Shown: one piece after another, positions 18,988 to 27,902 of the stretch
Position numbering within the stretch: the first letter of the stretch is position 1
Layout: every line of letters starts with the position of its first letter
Assembly (NCBI RefSeq): GCF_028621895.1
Contig: NZ_CP117520.1
Location: 310,001-374,000 of the forward strand
Reading direction: 5' to 3'
From: Acinetobacter sp. GSS19
Lineage (GTDB): Bacteria; Pseudomonadota; Gammaproteobacteria; Pseudomonadales; Moraxellaceae
Length of the DNA: 64,000 bases
The notes under the pieces: generated by a model
Told to the model about the DNA's origin: nothing
Databases searched by the model: none
Seen by the model: only the letters and a program-made list of their open reading frames with translations
Translations under genes and position numbers: made by a program

Positions 18988-19818
18988 ATGGAACCTATGG
19001 TGGTGATGGCTGCGCGTGCGGCTCAAACAGTTGGTCAAGAGCTTTTAAAAGCACATCAGAATCGTCATAAACTCGATCTACAGGTAGAAGATAAAGGCAT
19101 CGATGGTCCGGTAACACGTGTAGATCGCTATTTAGAGCAGTTGACCATTGATACGCTGCGTAAAAGTTATAAAAATCATAGTTTCCTTGGTGAAGAGTTT
19201 GGTTTTCAGGAAGGTAAAGGTCACGATGCAGACTGGTGCTGGGTGATTGATCCACTGGATGGTACACAAAACTTCATTAACGGCTTTCCGCATTTCTGTA
19301 TTTCTATTGCTGTACAACACAAAGGGATCACTCAACATGGTGTGATCTATGATCCGGTACGTGATGAGATGTTCTCTGCCAGCCGTGGTCGTGGTGCGGT
19401 GATGAATCAGCGCCGTATTCGTGTCAATGTTAAAGATAGCTTGGCAAATACTTTCCTGGCGGTAGGTCATCCGTACCGTGCTACGCGTAATGGTGAAGTG
19501 GTCTCTTACGCTGAACAGCATTTTGCAAGTTTGTTGGCCGTCACCAAAGCGGGTGCACATATCCGTCGTGGTGGTTCTGCAGCCTTAGACTTAGCTTACG
19601 TGGCTGCGGGTCGTTTTGATGGTTTCTTTGAACTCGGTTTGAAACCTTGGGATATCGCTGCTGGTGAACTTTTAGTGAAAGAAGCGGGCGGTACACTGGT
19701 TGATGCGCGTGGGGGTACAGATTCAGCAGACAATGGTCAAGTTCTGGCATGTTCAATGAAAATGTTGAAACCTTTGATGCAAGCTGTTGTCCCTGCTTGG
19801 GCGGATGCAGCCAAATAA
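18988..19818 (+). CDS. suhB: Inositol-1-monophosphatase family protein SuhB
   Basis: This is a magnesium-dependent phosphatase of the inositol monophosphatase family. The family metal motifs are GEEFG (about residue 69), WVIDPLDGTQNFINGFP and the C-terminal WDIAAGELLVKEAGG. In E. coli SuhB also takes part in the rRNA antitermination complex. The frame is open to 18919, but MEPMVVMAARAAQ at 18988 is the family N-terminus and is preceded by GTGGGTG. It has 276 residues. It lies downstream of dxs with a 119-base gap and ends in its own terminator. Confidence 0.93.
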   Translation: MEPMVVMAARAAQTVGQELLKAHQNRHKLDLQVEDKGIDGPVTRVDRYLEQLTIDTLRKSYKNHSFLGEEFGFQEGKGHDADWCWVIDPLDGTQNFINGFPHFCISIAVQHKGITQHGVIYDPVRDEMFSASRGRGAVMNQRRIRVNVKDSLANTFLAVGHPYRATRNGEVVSYAEQHFASLLAVTKAGAHIRRGGSAALDLAYVAAGRFDGFFELGLKPWDIAAGELLVKEAGGTLVDARGGTDSADNGQVLACSMKMLKPLMQAVVPAWADAAK

Positions 19819-19843
19819 ATTGATGCGCTGAAAAATATTTACG

Positions 19844-19870
19844 AAAGCCCTCAAAATTGAGGGCTTTTTT
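19844..19870 (+). terminator. suhB terminator
   Basis: The stem AAAGCCCTCA (19844-19853) pairs with TGAGGGCTTT, with loop AAAT, and is followed by further T. Confidence 0.92.
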
Positions 19871-19932
19871 CATGTATGTAGGTACGTGTAATGTGTAATT
19901 GGTCAAGCTTTGTAAAATAATCGCAAAAGCGC

Positions 19933-19960
19933 ATGACATTTGTCTTTTTTCTGTTATACT
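19933..19960 (+). promoter_or_regulatory. Promoter of the DEAD-box helicase gene
   Basis: -35 ATGACA (19933-19938), 16-bp spacer and -10 TATACT (19955-19960). If used, transcription starts near 19967 and the mRNA has an untranslated leader of about 268 bases. Confidence 0.55.
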
Positions 19961-19966
19961 CCGCCG

Positions 19967-20234
19967 ACGCACTTAAATTTCCGTTCATTACCTGAACATT
20001 ATCTTCTAATCATTGTGTATGCGCGTACTGTCCATAGAGAGGACGATTCCTCGCGCCCCAATCGCTTAAGCGATTCCTTCAGGTTACGGCTGCAATCATG
20101 CGTGCGTTTAATCCACATCGTCGTTACACGGATCGCCGCTGAATCCTATTTTTCAGCTCTAGTCGCTGTGCCGCATTTTGCCGATGTCCATACTGTATTT
20201 ATAATGGAGCACCCATTTAGGGTGAACACTCTCT
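19967..20234 (+). promoter_or_regulatory. Long structured 5' leader of the helicase mRNA
   Basis: No convincing gene lies in this stretch. It holds a perfect 16-base palindrome AATCGCTTAAGCGATT (20060-20075) with GATTCCT repeated on either side. Close to the start codon there is a small hairpin, CACCC (20210-20214) with GGGTG (20220-20224), between a GGAG and the ATG. The start codon has no well-placed ribosome binding site. Long leaders are known for cold-induced RNA helicases such as E. coli deaD, so post-transcriptional control is an inference. Confidence 0.5.
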
Positions 20235-22052
20235 ATGAGCAAAACTTTTGCTGATTTTTCTTTGCATGAATCCCTTACTCAAGCCCTTGCAGACTTGGGT
20301 TTTACAGCCCCAACTCCTGTACAAGAACAAGCGATTCCTGCTGCGCTAGAAGGCAAAGACCTTTTAGTTTCAAGCCAAACCGGTTCAGGTAAAACCGCTG
20401 CCTTTTTACTTCCAACATTAAATGCTTTGGCAGGTCAAGACACCTTCGTTCCATTCAAAGAGCGTATGCGTGCTGTCACTCAACCGAATATTTTGGTGAT
20501 CTCACCAACACGTGAATTGGCACAACAAGTCAGCCAAGATGCGATTGCCTTTGTACGTCACATGAAAGGTGTGCGTATTGCAGCGATTATGGGTGGTATG
20601 CCATTCGCTAAACAAATCCAACAGCTTAAAGGCGCTCAAGTTGTCGTTGCGACACCAGGCCGTTTACTTGACTTGGTCAACCGTCGTCAGATCAAGCTTG
20701 ATAAAGTAGATGCTTTAATCGTAGATGAAGCAGACCGTATGCTTGATCTTGGTTTCGCTGAAGACTTGGAAGCTATCAGCGAATTAGCAGCGAACCGTAA
20801 ACAAACTTTGATGTTCTCTGCAACGTTTGCTGACCGTATTATCCGTCTTGCTGAATGTATGATGCAGGATCCGCTACGTATTGCAATTGAAACAGGCCAT
20901 TCAACCAATACCGATATTACCCAGACATTGCACTGGACAGACGGTTTCGAGCACAAGAAAAAGTTGCTCACCCACTGGTTAAATGATGAAACTTTAGATC
21001 AAGCGGTTGTGTTTGCCAGCACACAAGAAGACACTGATATGCTAGCGGAAGAGTTGGCGGAAGCAGGTCACTCTGTGGTTGCACTACACGGTGCTATGCC
21101 ACAAACCGTACGTAACCGTCGTTTACGCAGTATCCGTGAAGGTCGTGCAAAAATTCTGGTTGCAACTGACGTTGCTGCACGTGGTCTTGACGTACCAACA
21201 ATTTCGCACGTGATCAACTTTGGCTTGCCGATGAAACACGAAGACTATGTACACCGTATCGGTCGTACAGGTCGTGCTGGTCGTACAGGTCAGGCGGTGA
21301 CTTTGGCGACTTACCGTGAACGTGGCAAGATTCGTGCGCTTGAAGATTATTTAGAAGCACGTTTGGATGTGTCTGAAATTGAAGGCCTAGAGCCATCTCC
21401 GCCTCCAGCACGTTCTGGTCGTGGTGATGGTGGTCGTGGCGGTAATAAACGCCATGGTGGTGGTCGTGAAGGTGGCCGTGGTGGTTTTGGCGGTGGCCGT
21501 CGCTTTGAAGGTGAAAGCAACTTCAAGCGTCGTGAAGGTGGTCGTGATGACCGTCCACGCCGTAGCTTCGATGATAAACCACGTGGCGACCGTCCATTTG
21601 GTGAAGATCGTCCAAAACGTGATTTTGGTGACCGTCCAGCACGCCGTGAAGGTGGCTTTGGTGACCGTCCACAACGCAGCTTTGCTGACAAACCACGTGG
21701 TGAACGTCCATTCGGTGATGACCGTCCGAAACGTGATTTTGGTGACCGTCCAGCGCGCCGTGAAGGTGGCTTTGGCGACCGTCCACAACGCAGCTTTGGT
21801 GGTGAAGATCGTCCACGTCGCGAGTTCAATTCGGATCGCCCACGTCGTGACTTTGCTGACAAGCCTCGTTTTGACAGCAATGATGACAACCGTGGTAATC
21901 GTGTAGATTACAAACCACGTACTGGTGGCTTTAACAAACCGGCAGGTGAGCAACCACGTCGTTTTGGTGGTGAAGACCGTCCACGTCGTGAGTTCAATGC
22001 GGATCGTCCACGTCGTGACTTTGGCGACCGTCGTCGTAAATTCAACGACTAA
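20235..22052 (+). CDS. DEAD-box RNA helicase with Arg/Gly/Asp-rich repeat tail
   Basis: This is an ATP-dependent RNA helicase of 605 residues. Core motifs in order are the Q motif (FTAPTPVQEQAI), SSQTGSGKT, PTRELAQQ, GG, TPGR, VDEADRMLD, SAT, then domain 2 with VVFAST, ATDVAARGLD and HRIGRTGRAG. After about residue 385 comes a 220-residue basic tail: first RGG-type glycine-rich, then repeats of DRP, KRDFGDRPARREGGFGDRP and similar. It resembles RhlE/DeaD types, but the tail is lineage-specific, so I give no symbol. Such tails bind RNA and can promote condensates. Likely role in ribosome assembly or mRNA turnover, possibly in the cold. Confidence 0.92.
   Translation: MSKTFADFSLHESLTQALADLGFTAPTPVQEQAIPAALEGKDLLVSSQTGSGKTAAFLLPTLNALAGQDTFVPFKERMRAVTQPNILVISPTRELAQQVSQDAIAFVRHMKGVRIAAIMGGMPFAKQIQQLKGAQVVVATPGRLLDLVNRRQIKLDKVDALIVDEADRMLDLGFAEDLEAISELAANRKQTLMFSATFADRIIRLAECMMQDPLRIAIETGHSTNTDITQTLHWTDGFEHKKKLLTHWLNDETLDQAVVFASTQEDTDMLAEELAEAGHSVVALHGAMPQTVRNRRLRSIREGRAKILVATDVAARGLDVPTISHVINFGLPMKHEDYVHRIGRTGRAGRTGQAVTLATYRERGKIRALEDYLEARLDVSEIEGLEPSPPPARSGRGDGGRGGNKRHGGGREGGRGGFGGGRRFEGESNFKRREGGRDDRPRRSFDDKPRGDRPFGEDRPKRDFGDRPARREGGFGDRPQRSFADKPRGERPFGDDRPKRDFGDRPARREGGFGDRPQRSFGGEDRPRREFNSDRPRRDFADKPRFDSNDDNRGNRVDYKPRTGGFNKPAGEQPRRFGGEDRPRREFNADRPRRDFGDRRRKFND
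21573..21800 (+). repeat. Two tandem 114-bp units in the helicase tail
   Basis: Units 21573-21686 and 21687-21800 each encode 38 residues beginning DKPRG and ending GDRPQRSF. They differ at only four residues or fewer. Shorter DRPRRDF/EF fragments continue after them. Such in-frame repeats can expand or contract by slippage or recombination. Confidence 0.9.
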
Positions 22053-22066
22053 AACGTGAAAGTTCA

Positions 22067-22102
22067 ACAAAAAAACCAGTGTTTTTACACTGGTTTTTTT
22101 GT
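22067..22102 (+). terminator. Helicase gene terminator
   Basis: The stem ACAAAAAAACCAGTGT pairs with ACACTGGTTTTTTTGT (22087-22102) over a four-base T loop. A T7 tract is inside the stem. Confidence 0.92.
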
Positions 22103-22163
22103 AACTGAAGGATTTCTATTGATCTCTATAAAATGTATACTACATCAAATTTTAAAGTAGAAT

Positions 22164-22295
22164 ATGAGAACTATGGATCTTAAAGTGAACCGTTTTGTGT
22201 GGCATGAATCGAAGCTCGGAGTATATATGCCTTATCTGTTCATTCTGCTTTTACTTGTCAATATTATTTATTTTCTTTATCAAATTTCTGCTTAA
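22164..22295 (+). CDS. Possible 43-residue single-span membrane protein
   Basis: A short ORF lies alone between the helicase terminator and mlaF. It encodes a basic and aromatic head (MRTMDLKVNRFVWHESKLG) followed by one strongly hydrophobic span (YMPYLFILLLLVNIIYFLYQ). That design is typical of real small membrane proteins. TATACT at 22136-22141 could be a -10, though no good -35 is seen. The ribosome binding site is weak at the first ATG; a second ATG three codons later has GAGAA upstream. No family recognised. The remaining sequence to mlaF (22296-22462) shows no other gene. Confidence 0.5.
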   Translation: MRTMDLKVNRFVWHESKLGVYMPYLFILLLLVNIIYFLYQISA

Positions 22296-22462
22296 TCTAT
22301 TGTTTTTATAACAAAAAAATAAAAATCTCTTCTCTATTGACTCTTCCTTAACTGATGAGTTGACCTTTAGTCAGGCTATCGCTTTTATATGAAAGAGTAA
22401 CAAATTTCCTGCCATTCAGGGTATAGTATGCGGGCTGAAAAAATGCAGGAAACCGCTCAGCC

Positions 22463-23281
22463 ATGAATAATTCTACTGCGCTCCAGACCGATTCGCTGAT
22501 TGAAGTCAAAAATTTGAGTTTCAAGCGCGGACAACGTGTCATCTATGACAATGTCAACATTCAAATTCGTCGTGGTCAGATTACCGCGATTATGGGACCC
22601 TCTGGCACCGGAAAGACGACCTTGTTACGCTTGATTGGTGGTCAGTTGATGCCAGAGCATGGGGAAGTTTTACTCGAAGGTAAAAACTTAAATCACATGT
22701 CACGTCAGGAACTGTTTGCTGCTCGTGCTCGTATGGGCATGCTGTTTCAAACGGGTGCGCTGTTTACCGATATTTCAGTTTATGAAAACGTTGCTTTCCC
22801 TTTACGTGCCCACACCCGATTACCTGAGAATCTGATTGCCGAACTCGTTGCATTGAAGCTCGAAGCAGTAGGATTACGTGGTACTGAACAACTCATGCCT
22901 GCTGAACTCTCTGGCGGGATGAATCGTCGTGTGGCCTTGGCGCGTGCGATCGCTTTAGATCCAGAATTGATCATGTATGATGAACCTTTTGCGGGTCAGG
23001 ATCCGATTGTGAAAGGCGTATTAACCCGTCTGATCCGTTCTTTGCGTGAAGCTCTGGATTTAACCACCATTATTGTCTCGCATGACGTGCATGAAACCCT
23101 TTCGATTGCCGATTATATTTATATCGTGGCGGAAGGCGTTGTACAAGGTGAGGGGACGCCTGCTGAATTACAAGCGAGTGATATTCCTTTTGTTAAGCAG
23201 TTTTTGACCGGCTCGATGGAAGGTCCAGTGGATTATCAATTTAGCCATCAAGCGTATTTAAGTCATGAGGTGCGTGCATGA
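22463..23281 (+). CDS. mlaF: Phospholipid transport ATP-binding protein MlaF
   Basis: This is the ATPase of the Mla system, which maintains outer-membrane lipid asymmetry by moving phospholipids between the membranes. It has 272 residues. Walker A is GPSGTGKTT (about residues 46-54), the Q loop is MLFQTGALF, the signature is LSGGMNRR, Walker B is [12 protein letters not shown] and the switch His is in VSHDVHET. The typical MlaF variant LSGGM replaces LSGGQ. It starts an operon in which mlaE overlaps its stop by four bases (ATGA), so translation is coupled. Confidence 0.95.
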   Translation: MNNSTALQTDSLIEVKNLSFKRGQRVIYDNVNIQIRRGQITAIMGPSGTGKTTLLRLIGGQLMPEHGEVLLEGKNLNHMSRQELFAARARMGMLFQTGALFTDISVYENVAFPLRAHTRLPENLIAELVALKLEAVGLRGTEQLMPAELSGGMNRRVALARAIALDPELIMYDEPFAGQDPIVKGVLTRLIRSLREALDLTTIIVSHDVHETLSIADYIYIVAEGVVQGEGTPAELQASDIPFVKQFLTGSMEGPVDYQFSHQAYLSHEVRA

Positions 23282-24057
23282 ATGCCATTGCCTCCTTAGG
23301 CCGAAGCGTTATTGCAAGTGTCCAGGGGATTGGGGTAGCCACCCTGATGCTGGCACAAATTATTTTTTCCATGCCAACGTGGTTAGGCGTCCGGTTGTTT
23401 ATCTACCAGATGTACCGGGTCGGTGTGATGTCACTGCTGATTATTGCAGTTTCTGGTCTGTTTATTGGTCTGGTTTTAGGCTTACAGGGCCATTCGATTC
23501 TGGTCAATATAGGCAGTGAGGCAATGCTGGGCACTATGGTTGCGTTAACCTTGTTACGTGAACTCGCGCCTGTAGTTACGGCCTTGTTGTTTGCGGGGCG
23601 TGCAGGTTCTGCCTTAACAGCTGAAATTGGCTTGATGAAAGCGACTGAGCAACTGGCCAGTATGGAAATGATTGGGGTTGATCCGCTGAAACGGATTGTC
23701 TCGCCACGTCTTTGGGCGGGTATCGTTAGCTTGCCAATGTTGACCGTGATCTTTTCTGCAATTGGTATTCTCGGCGGTAAAATGGTTGGCGTGGATTTCC
23801 TCGGTGTGGATGAAGGTTCCTTCTGGAGCGGTATGCAAAACAGCGTGGAATTTCACCATGATATCGTCAATGGCATTATTAAAAGTGTTGTGTTTGCCTT
23901 GATCTGTACCTGGATTGCTGTGTATCAGGGCTATGCCTGTGTCCCGACTTCTGATGGAATCGCGACTTCTACCACCCGTACAGTGGTGTATTCGTCATTA
24001 TGTGTTTTAGGATTCGATTTTGTGTTGACTGCGGTCATGTTCGGAGGAATTAAATGA
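23278..24057 (+). CDS. mlaE: Phospholipid transport permease MlaE
   Basis: This is a 259-residue inner-membrane permease of the MlaE family that pairs with MlaF. Family blocks are [61 protein letters not shown] (the coupling region that contacts MlaF) and the C-terminal [24 protein letters not shown]. It overlaps mlaF and mlaD by four bases each. Confidence 0.95.
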   Translation: MNAIASLGRSVIASVQGIGVATLMLAQIIFSMPTWLGVRLFIYQMYRVGVMSLLIIAVSGLFIGLVLGLQGHSILVNIGSEAMLGTMVALTLLRELAPVVTALLFAGRAGSALTAEIGLMKATEQLASMEMIGVDPLKRIVSPRLWAGIVSLPMLTVIFSAIGILGGKMVGVDFLGVDEGSFWSGMQNSVEFHHDIVNGIIKSVVFALICTWIAVYQGYACVPTSDGIATSTTRTVVYSSLCVLGFDFVLTAVMFGGIK

Positions 24058-24737
24058 AGTCACGTACCAGTGAGCTGGCCGTCGGTATCTTTGTCATTAT
24101 CTTCGGTGTTGCATTATTTTTCTTGGCCATGAAAGTCAGTGGTTTATCCGGTACTAACTTGCGTGACAGCTATACCTTGACAGCGACTTTTGACAACGTG
24201 AATGGCTTGAAACCGCGTGCCAAAGTAACCATGAGTGGTGTCACGATTGGCCGTGTTGAGGAAATTAGCTTAGATCCAGTGACTCGTTTGGCTACCGTGA
24301 CTTTTGCCCTAGATGGCAAAATGACTTCATTCAATGCCGAGCAGCTAAAAACCGTGCAGAATAATGCACTCGAAGAGTTGCGTTACAGTTCTGAATATCA
24401 GCAGGCAACACCAGAAAAACAAAAAGCAATGGAACAGCAACAAATTGCGAACATGAAATCCATCACCAGTATTGATGAGGATGCTTATATCATGGTAGCG
24501 ACCAATGGTCTGTTGGGTGAAAAGTATTTGAAAGTTGTACCAGGCGGTGGGCTTAACTACATCAAGCGTGGTGAGCGTGTAGCGAATACCCAAGGCACGA
24601 TGGATCTTGAAGATTTAATTAATAAGTTTATTACCGGTGGTGCGAGCAAATCAGCGCAAGGTACTAATGCTGATCAAAGTGTAATCCCGGCAGAAACAAC
24701 TGAAGCGTCTGAAGCACAAGCTTCATTTGTTGAATAA
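24054..24737 (+). CDS. mlaD: MCE-domain lipid-binding protein MlaD
   Basis: This is a 227-residue protein with an N-terminal transmembrane anchor ([21 protein letters not shown]) and a periplasmic MCE domain (about 38-170: [31 protein letters not shown]...[14 protein letters not shown]). It forms the hexameric ring on MlaE. An insertion of about 35 polar residues ([16 protein letters not shown]... to KQKAMEQQQ) interrupts the MCE fold compared with E. coli. Acinetobacter MlaD is known to be longer than the enterobacterial protein, so this fits the genus. The tail is acidic. Confidence 0.94.
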   Translation: MKSRTSELAVGIFVIIFGVALFFLAMKVSGLSGTNLRDSYTLTATFDNVNGLKPRAKVTMSGVTIGRVEEISLDPVTRLATVTFALDGKMTSFNAEQLKTVQNNALEELRYSSEYQQATPEKQKAMEQQQIANMKSITSIDEDAYIMVATNGLLGEKYLKVVPGGGLNYIKRGERVANTQGTMDLEDLINKFITGGASKSAQGTNADQSVIPAETTEASEAQASFVE

Positions 24738-24757
24738 GCCTGAAAGGAGTAAGTTTA

Positions 24758-25402
24758 GTGAACACGTTGTTAAAACAAACACTCACGGCGAGTGTTCTAT
24801 CAACCTTGATTGCAGGTAGCGTATTTGCTGCACCGGCAGAAGCACCGCCTGTGTTTATTAAACGTGTGGCTGACGGCTTGGTTGAGCGCTTAAAAGCAGA
24901 CCGTAGCAAGTTGCAAAACAATCCGGCGGCTGTGAAAGCGATTGTGCGTCAAAAGCTTGATCCTTATGTTGATGCACAGGCTTTTACCCGCATTGTGATG
25001 GGAACTTATGCGACCAACCAATACAGTACGGCTGCGCAACGTGCACGTTTTGAACAAAACTTCCGTGAAACACTGATTGAAAACTATGGCGGAGCTTTTG
25101 CGAAGTATACGAATCAGACTTATAGTATTCGTCCGTATAAAGCGACCAACAGCAAATATCCAGTGGTAACCATCGACTTTATTGATGGTGGTGAAAAAAC
25201 CCCGGTATCGTTCCAGTTGGCTGACAAAGGTAACCAATGGAAAATCCGTAACATCAACGTGGCTGGCATTGACCTAGGTCTACAGTTCCGTAATCAGTTT
25301 GCGGCAACGGTTAAACGTAATGGTAATAACCTTGATAAAGCAATTGCGAACTTTGAGCCGGATGCGGAAGCAGCGGTTAATGCAAATGGCAAAAAGAAAT
25401 AA
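24758..25402 (+). CDS. mlaC: Periplasmic phospholipid-binding protein MlaC
   Basis: This is a 214-residue soluble periplasmic shuttle that carries phospholipid between the outer-membrane MlaA complex and MlaD. It has a cleavable signal peptide (LLKQTLTASVLSTLIAGSVFAAPAEA) and the Ttg2D/MlaC core with VDAQAFTRIVMGTYA, FEQNFRETLIENYGGAFAKYTNQT and WKIRNINVAGIDLGLQFRNQFAATV. The start is GTG with GAAAGGAGT upstream. It sits between mlaD and mlaB in the standard operon order. Confidence 0.94.
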   Translation: MNTLLKQTLTASVLSTLIAGSVFAAPAEAPPVFIKRVADGLVERLKADRSKLQNNPAAVKAIVRQKLDPYVDAQAFTRIVMGTYATNQYSTAAQRARFEQNFRETLIENYGGAFAKYTNQTYSIRPYKATNSKYPVVTIDFIDGGEKTPVSFQLADKGNQWKIRNINVAGIDLGLQFRNQFAATVKRNGNNLDKAIANFEPDAEAAVNANGKKK

Positions 25403-25418
25403 TTGAAGTAGGTGTAGT

Positions 25419-25709
25419 GTGATTAAGTTGCTGAATCAGGAATTGGTACTGTCGGGAAAAATTGATTTTGCTAATGCAGAAGCGGTCTATCGTCAGGGAC
25501 TTGGCTTGATTCAGTCCCAGTCACAATTTCCACTGGTGGTGAATCTGGCTGAGTTAGAGCAGGGCAATACCATGGTTCTAGCGGTGTTAGTGCAATGGTT
25601 GCGCAAAACCCCAAATGCCCAAGGCCTACAGTTCAAGGCTGTGCCAGAAAAAATGCTGAAAATCATTCAGGCTTGTCATTTGCAGGATGATTTACAGCTG
25701 ATCGCCTAA
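25419..25709 (+). CDS. mlaB: STAS-domain protein MlaB
   Basis: This is a 96-residue STAS-domain subunit that binds MlaF and is needed for activity and stability of the transporter. The pattern LVLSGKIDFANAEAVY...PLVVNLAELEQGNTMVLAVLVQWLR is the STAS fold; the Thr of QGNT occupies the usual Ser/Thr position. The start is GTG, 16 bases after mlaC, with AGGTG nearby. It is the last gene of mlaFEDCB. Confidence 0.9.
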   Translation: MIKLLNQELVLSGKIDFANAEAVYRQGLGLIQSQSQFPLVVNLAELEQGNTMVLAVLVQWLRKTPNAQGLQFKAVPEKMLKIIQACHLQDDLQLIA

Positions 25710-25720
25710 CAAGATTGCAT

Positions 25721-25756
25721 CTAATAAAAAAGCACCGTCAGGTGCTTTTTTATTAG
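25721..25756. terminator. Bidirectional terminator, 16-bp perfect stem
   Basis: Arms 25721-25736 and 25741-25756 are exact reverse complements with loop GTCA. The core is AGCACC, with A6 and T6 tracts. It ends the mla operon and overlaps the stop codon of the convergent corA gene. Confidence 0.93.
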
Positions 25757-26766
25757 ATCCATTTTTTCCAGCGGAAATATAACAGGGGGCCGACAAAGAA
25801 TGAAATCAGAATACAAATCACGACCATGAAGCTAGTGGTGCCATGGGCAAAGGGCAAGACTTCCGTGTTCATCCCGTAAATACTGGCGATGAGCATAGGA
25901 GGTGCGAGCATACTCGGTAAAATCGAGAAGCGACGGATTGTGTCACTTTGTTCAGTGTTAATGAATCCTGATGTGGTATCGAGCAGGAAACGTACTTTCT
26001 GGAACAGGAATGCATCGTGTTCGACCAGTGAGCGGACATCTTCGCTGAGTTCGCGGATATCAGCATCATAAATATGACTGCCCAAAGCGCGTGGACGTGA
26101 CAGAAAGGTTAGAACACGGCGTAGATCAATCAGGCACAGTTGAGCTTTCCCCAAGACATCTTCTTGTTGTGCCAGACGGGTAATCATGTCATCCAGATCG
26201 AGAATCTGTTCACGATGGTGGTTATTCAGCACTTCGGTAGAGTATTTTTCCAGATCCTTGTGGATATCTTCCAAGATATCCGCAAGCTCATCTAGTTTAG
26301 CCTCGAGCAAACCGAGCAGAATCCAGGTTGGCTCTTTATAATCCATTTCGTAATCATTGCGGCGAGCACGTGCACGGAAAGCCCGGAAGGCAACCAGCTT
26401 TTCACCCCGTAAGGTAAAGAGACGGTCTTTATGTAAAATGAAGGCAACAGTTTGTACGGTGGCCAACATATTACTGGCATCATCTGCTTCCGCCTCGACC
26501 TGATAATTTTTATTTTTGGTCAAGAAATACGTACTGATGTGTAAAATACCGTCGTCGTCCCTGTAGAAACGCGCGGAAGACGAAATATCTTCAAGTGATT
26601 TCAGGGTCGGCAAATTGCGCTCGTAGGCATCTAATACCCACTGCTGTTCTTCTTGTGAAGGTGCAATCAGATCAATCCACACCAGATCGGAATGCAAATC
26701 GAAACCACCATTGATGGTGGCATCTTCTAAACTACCGCGCTCTGTGGCATAAAAGGCTTCAAGCAT
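25753..26766 (-). CDS. corA: CorA-family magnesium/divalent metal channel
   Basis: This is a 337-residue CorA-type channel. It has a large acidic N-terminal cytoplasmic domain, a long stalk helix and two C-terminal membrane helices, the first followed by the selectivity signature YGMN (about residue 300) and the last ending in the basic YFRWKKWI. Pentameric CorA mediates Mg2+ uptake and can also carry Co2+ or Ni2+. Some CorA/ZntB relatives export metals, so the direction is not certain from sequence. Confidence 0.9.
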   Translation of the reverse strand: MLEAFYATERGSLEDATINGGFDLHSDLVWIDLIAPSQEEQQWVLDAYERNLPTLKSLEDISSSARFYRDDDGILHISTYFLTKNKNYQVEAEADDASNMLATVQTVAFILHKDRLFTLRGEKLVAFRAFRARARRNDYEMDYKEPTWILLGLLEAKLDELADILEDIHKDLEKYSTEVLNNHHREQILDLDDMITRLAQQEDVLGKAQLCLIDLRRVLTFLSRPRALGSHIYDADIRELSEDVRSLVEHDAFLFQKVRFLLDTTSGFINTEQSDTIRRFSILPSMLAPPMLIASIYGMNTEVLPFAHGTTSFMVVICILISFFVGPLLYFRWKKWI

Positions 26767-26926
26767 GTGATTGCTCCCTGCGCAGTACTGTTAAAAGGAA
26801 TGCGGCTATTTTAGCCAAGGCTAGTCAGAAATACACTCGTGTGCGTATTATTTTGAAAAATAATTCTGAATCAAGCATAAACGAGTAAAATGTCAACTTT
26901 GTAACAAAAAACTCAGGAGCGTTGCG

Positions 26927-27505
26927 TTGAAATCAATTGCGATCTATTGCGGGTCAGCTTTAGGGCATGCCGAACACTTTGCCCAGACTGCACGTGAAGT
27001 CGGGCAGACATTGGCACAGCGTGGCTTAACCTTGGTCTATGGTGGTGGTTGTAGTGGTCTGATGGGGGTAATGGCGGATAGCGCCTTAGCAGCGGGTGGC
27101 ATCGTGATTGGTGTTATGCCGCATTTGTTGGTCGAAAGTGAGATTGCCCATCCGCATTTAACCGAACTGCATATCGTGAATACCATGCATGAACGTAAAA
27201 CCAAAATGGCGGAATTAGCGGATGGCTTTGTTGCCTTGCCGGGTGGTTCGGGCACGTTTGAAGAAATTTTTGAGCAATGGACCTGGGCACAATTGGGCAT
27301 CCATCAAAAACCTTGTGCCTTTTTAAATGTGGCTGGTTATTACGATGCCATGTTTGCCATGATGGATATATCGATGCAATGTGGATTTACCTTGGATCGT
27401 CATGTCGACAAACTGATCCGTTCTGACAATTTTGAAGAAATTCTGCAGCGTTTTGCTGCCTATCAACCGCCTGTTCCGAAATGGAATCAGCCAGCGGAAG
27501 CCTAA
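26927..27505 (+). CDS. LOG-family nucleoside 5'-monophosphate phosphoribohydrolase
   Basis: This is a 192-residue Rossmann-fold protein of the LOG/TIGR00730 family. Motifs are IAIYCGSALG, VYGGGCSGLMGVMADSAL, MHERKTKMAELADGFVALPGGSGTFEEIFE (PGGxGTxxE near residue 105) and WAQLGIHQKP. LOG enzymes release adenine or cytokinin bases from nucleoside monophosphates; the old lysine decarboxylase label is wrong. A TTG start is supported by CAGGAGC eight bases upstream. The Nudix gene begins two bases after its stop, so the two are co-translated and may share a nucleotide-clearing role (inference). Confidence 0.9.
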   Translation: MKSIAIYCGSALGHAEHFAQTAREVGQTLAQRGLTLVYGGGCSGLMGVMADSALAAGGIVIGVMPHLLVESEIAHPHLTELHIVNTMHERKTKMAELADGFVALPGGSGTFEEIFEQWTWAQLGIHQKPCAFLNVAGYYDAMFAMMDISMQCGFTLDRHVDKLIRSDNFEEILQRFAAYQPPVPKWNQPAEA

Positions 27506-27507
27506 AT

Positions 27508-27897
27508 ATGAATGTGATTACCGTGGCAGCGGCAGTGATCTTGAATTCACAGCAGCAGTTATTATTGGTGCGTAAACAGCAGACGCAGATGTTTATGCAG
27601 GTGGGCGGTAAGCTCGAAGCCCATGAAACACCCGAACAAACCATGTTGCGTGAAATTCAGGAAGAGATTGGCTGTGAGGCTGAGATTCTGCAGTTTCTGG
27701 GGCGATTTGAAACTGCCACGGCGAATGAGCCGAATCATCTGCTGGTCAGTTATGTTTATGAGGTGCAACTCAAACAGGAGCCTCAGATTGCAGCTGAAAT
27801 TGCTGAAATGAAATGGATCTATTTAGATGATCAAACCACACCGCTCGCTCCCTTGACCCGAGACATCGTCATTCCCTGGTGTCAGCAGCAATTGTAG
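27508..27897 (+). CDS. Nudix hydrolase
   Basis: This is a 129-residue Nudix protein. The Nudix box begins at GGKLEAHE (about residue 33) and continues to LREIQEEIG, matching GX5EX7REUXEEXGU exactly. Such enzymes split nucleoside diphosphate-linked compounds, often oxidised dNTPs, ADP-ribose or nucleotide sugars; the substrate cannot be told here. The start at 27508 has GGAAG upstream and lies just after the LOG stop. The longer frame from 27481 would overlap that gene. Confidence 0.9.
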   Translation: MNVITVAAAVILNSQQQLLLVRKQQTQMFMQVGGKLEAHETPEQTMLREIQEEIGCEAEILQFLGRFETATANEPNHLLVSYVYEVQLKQEPQIAAEIAEMKWIYLDDQTTPLAPLTRDIVIPWCQQQL

Positions 27898-27902
27898 TCC
27901 GG

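Noticed and set aside
21347..22070. Long minus-strand ORFs (180 and 227 codons) over the helicase tail
   Set aside because: They are shadows of the repeated CGT/GGT/GAC codons of the real gene; the products are low-complexity Arg/Pro/Ser or Thr/Val strings with no start signals.
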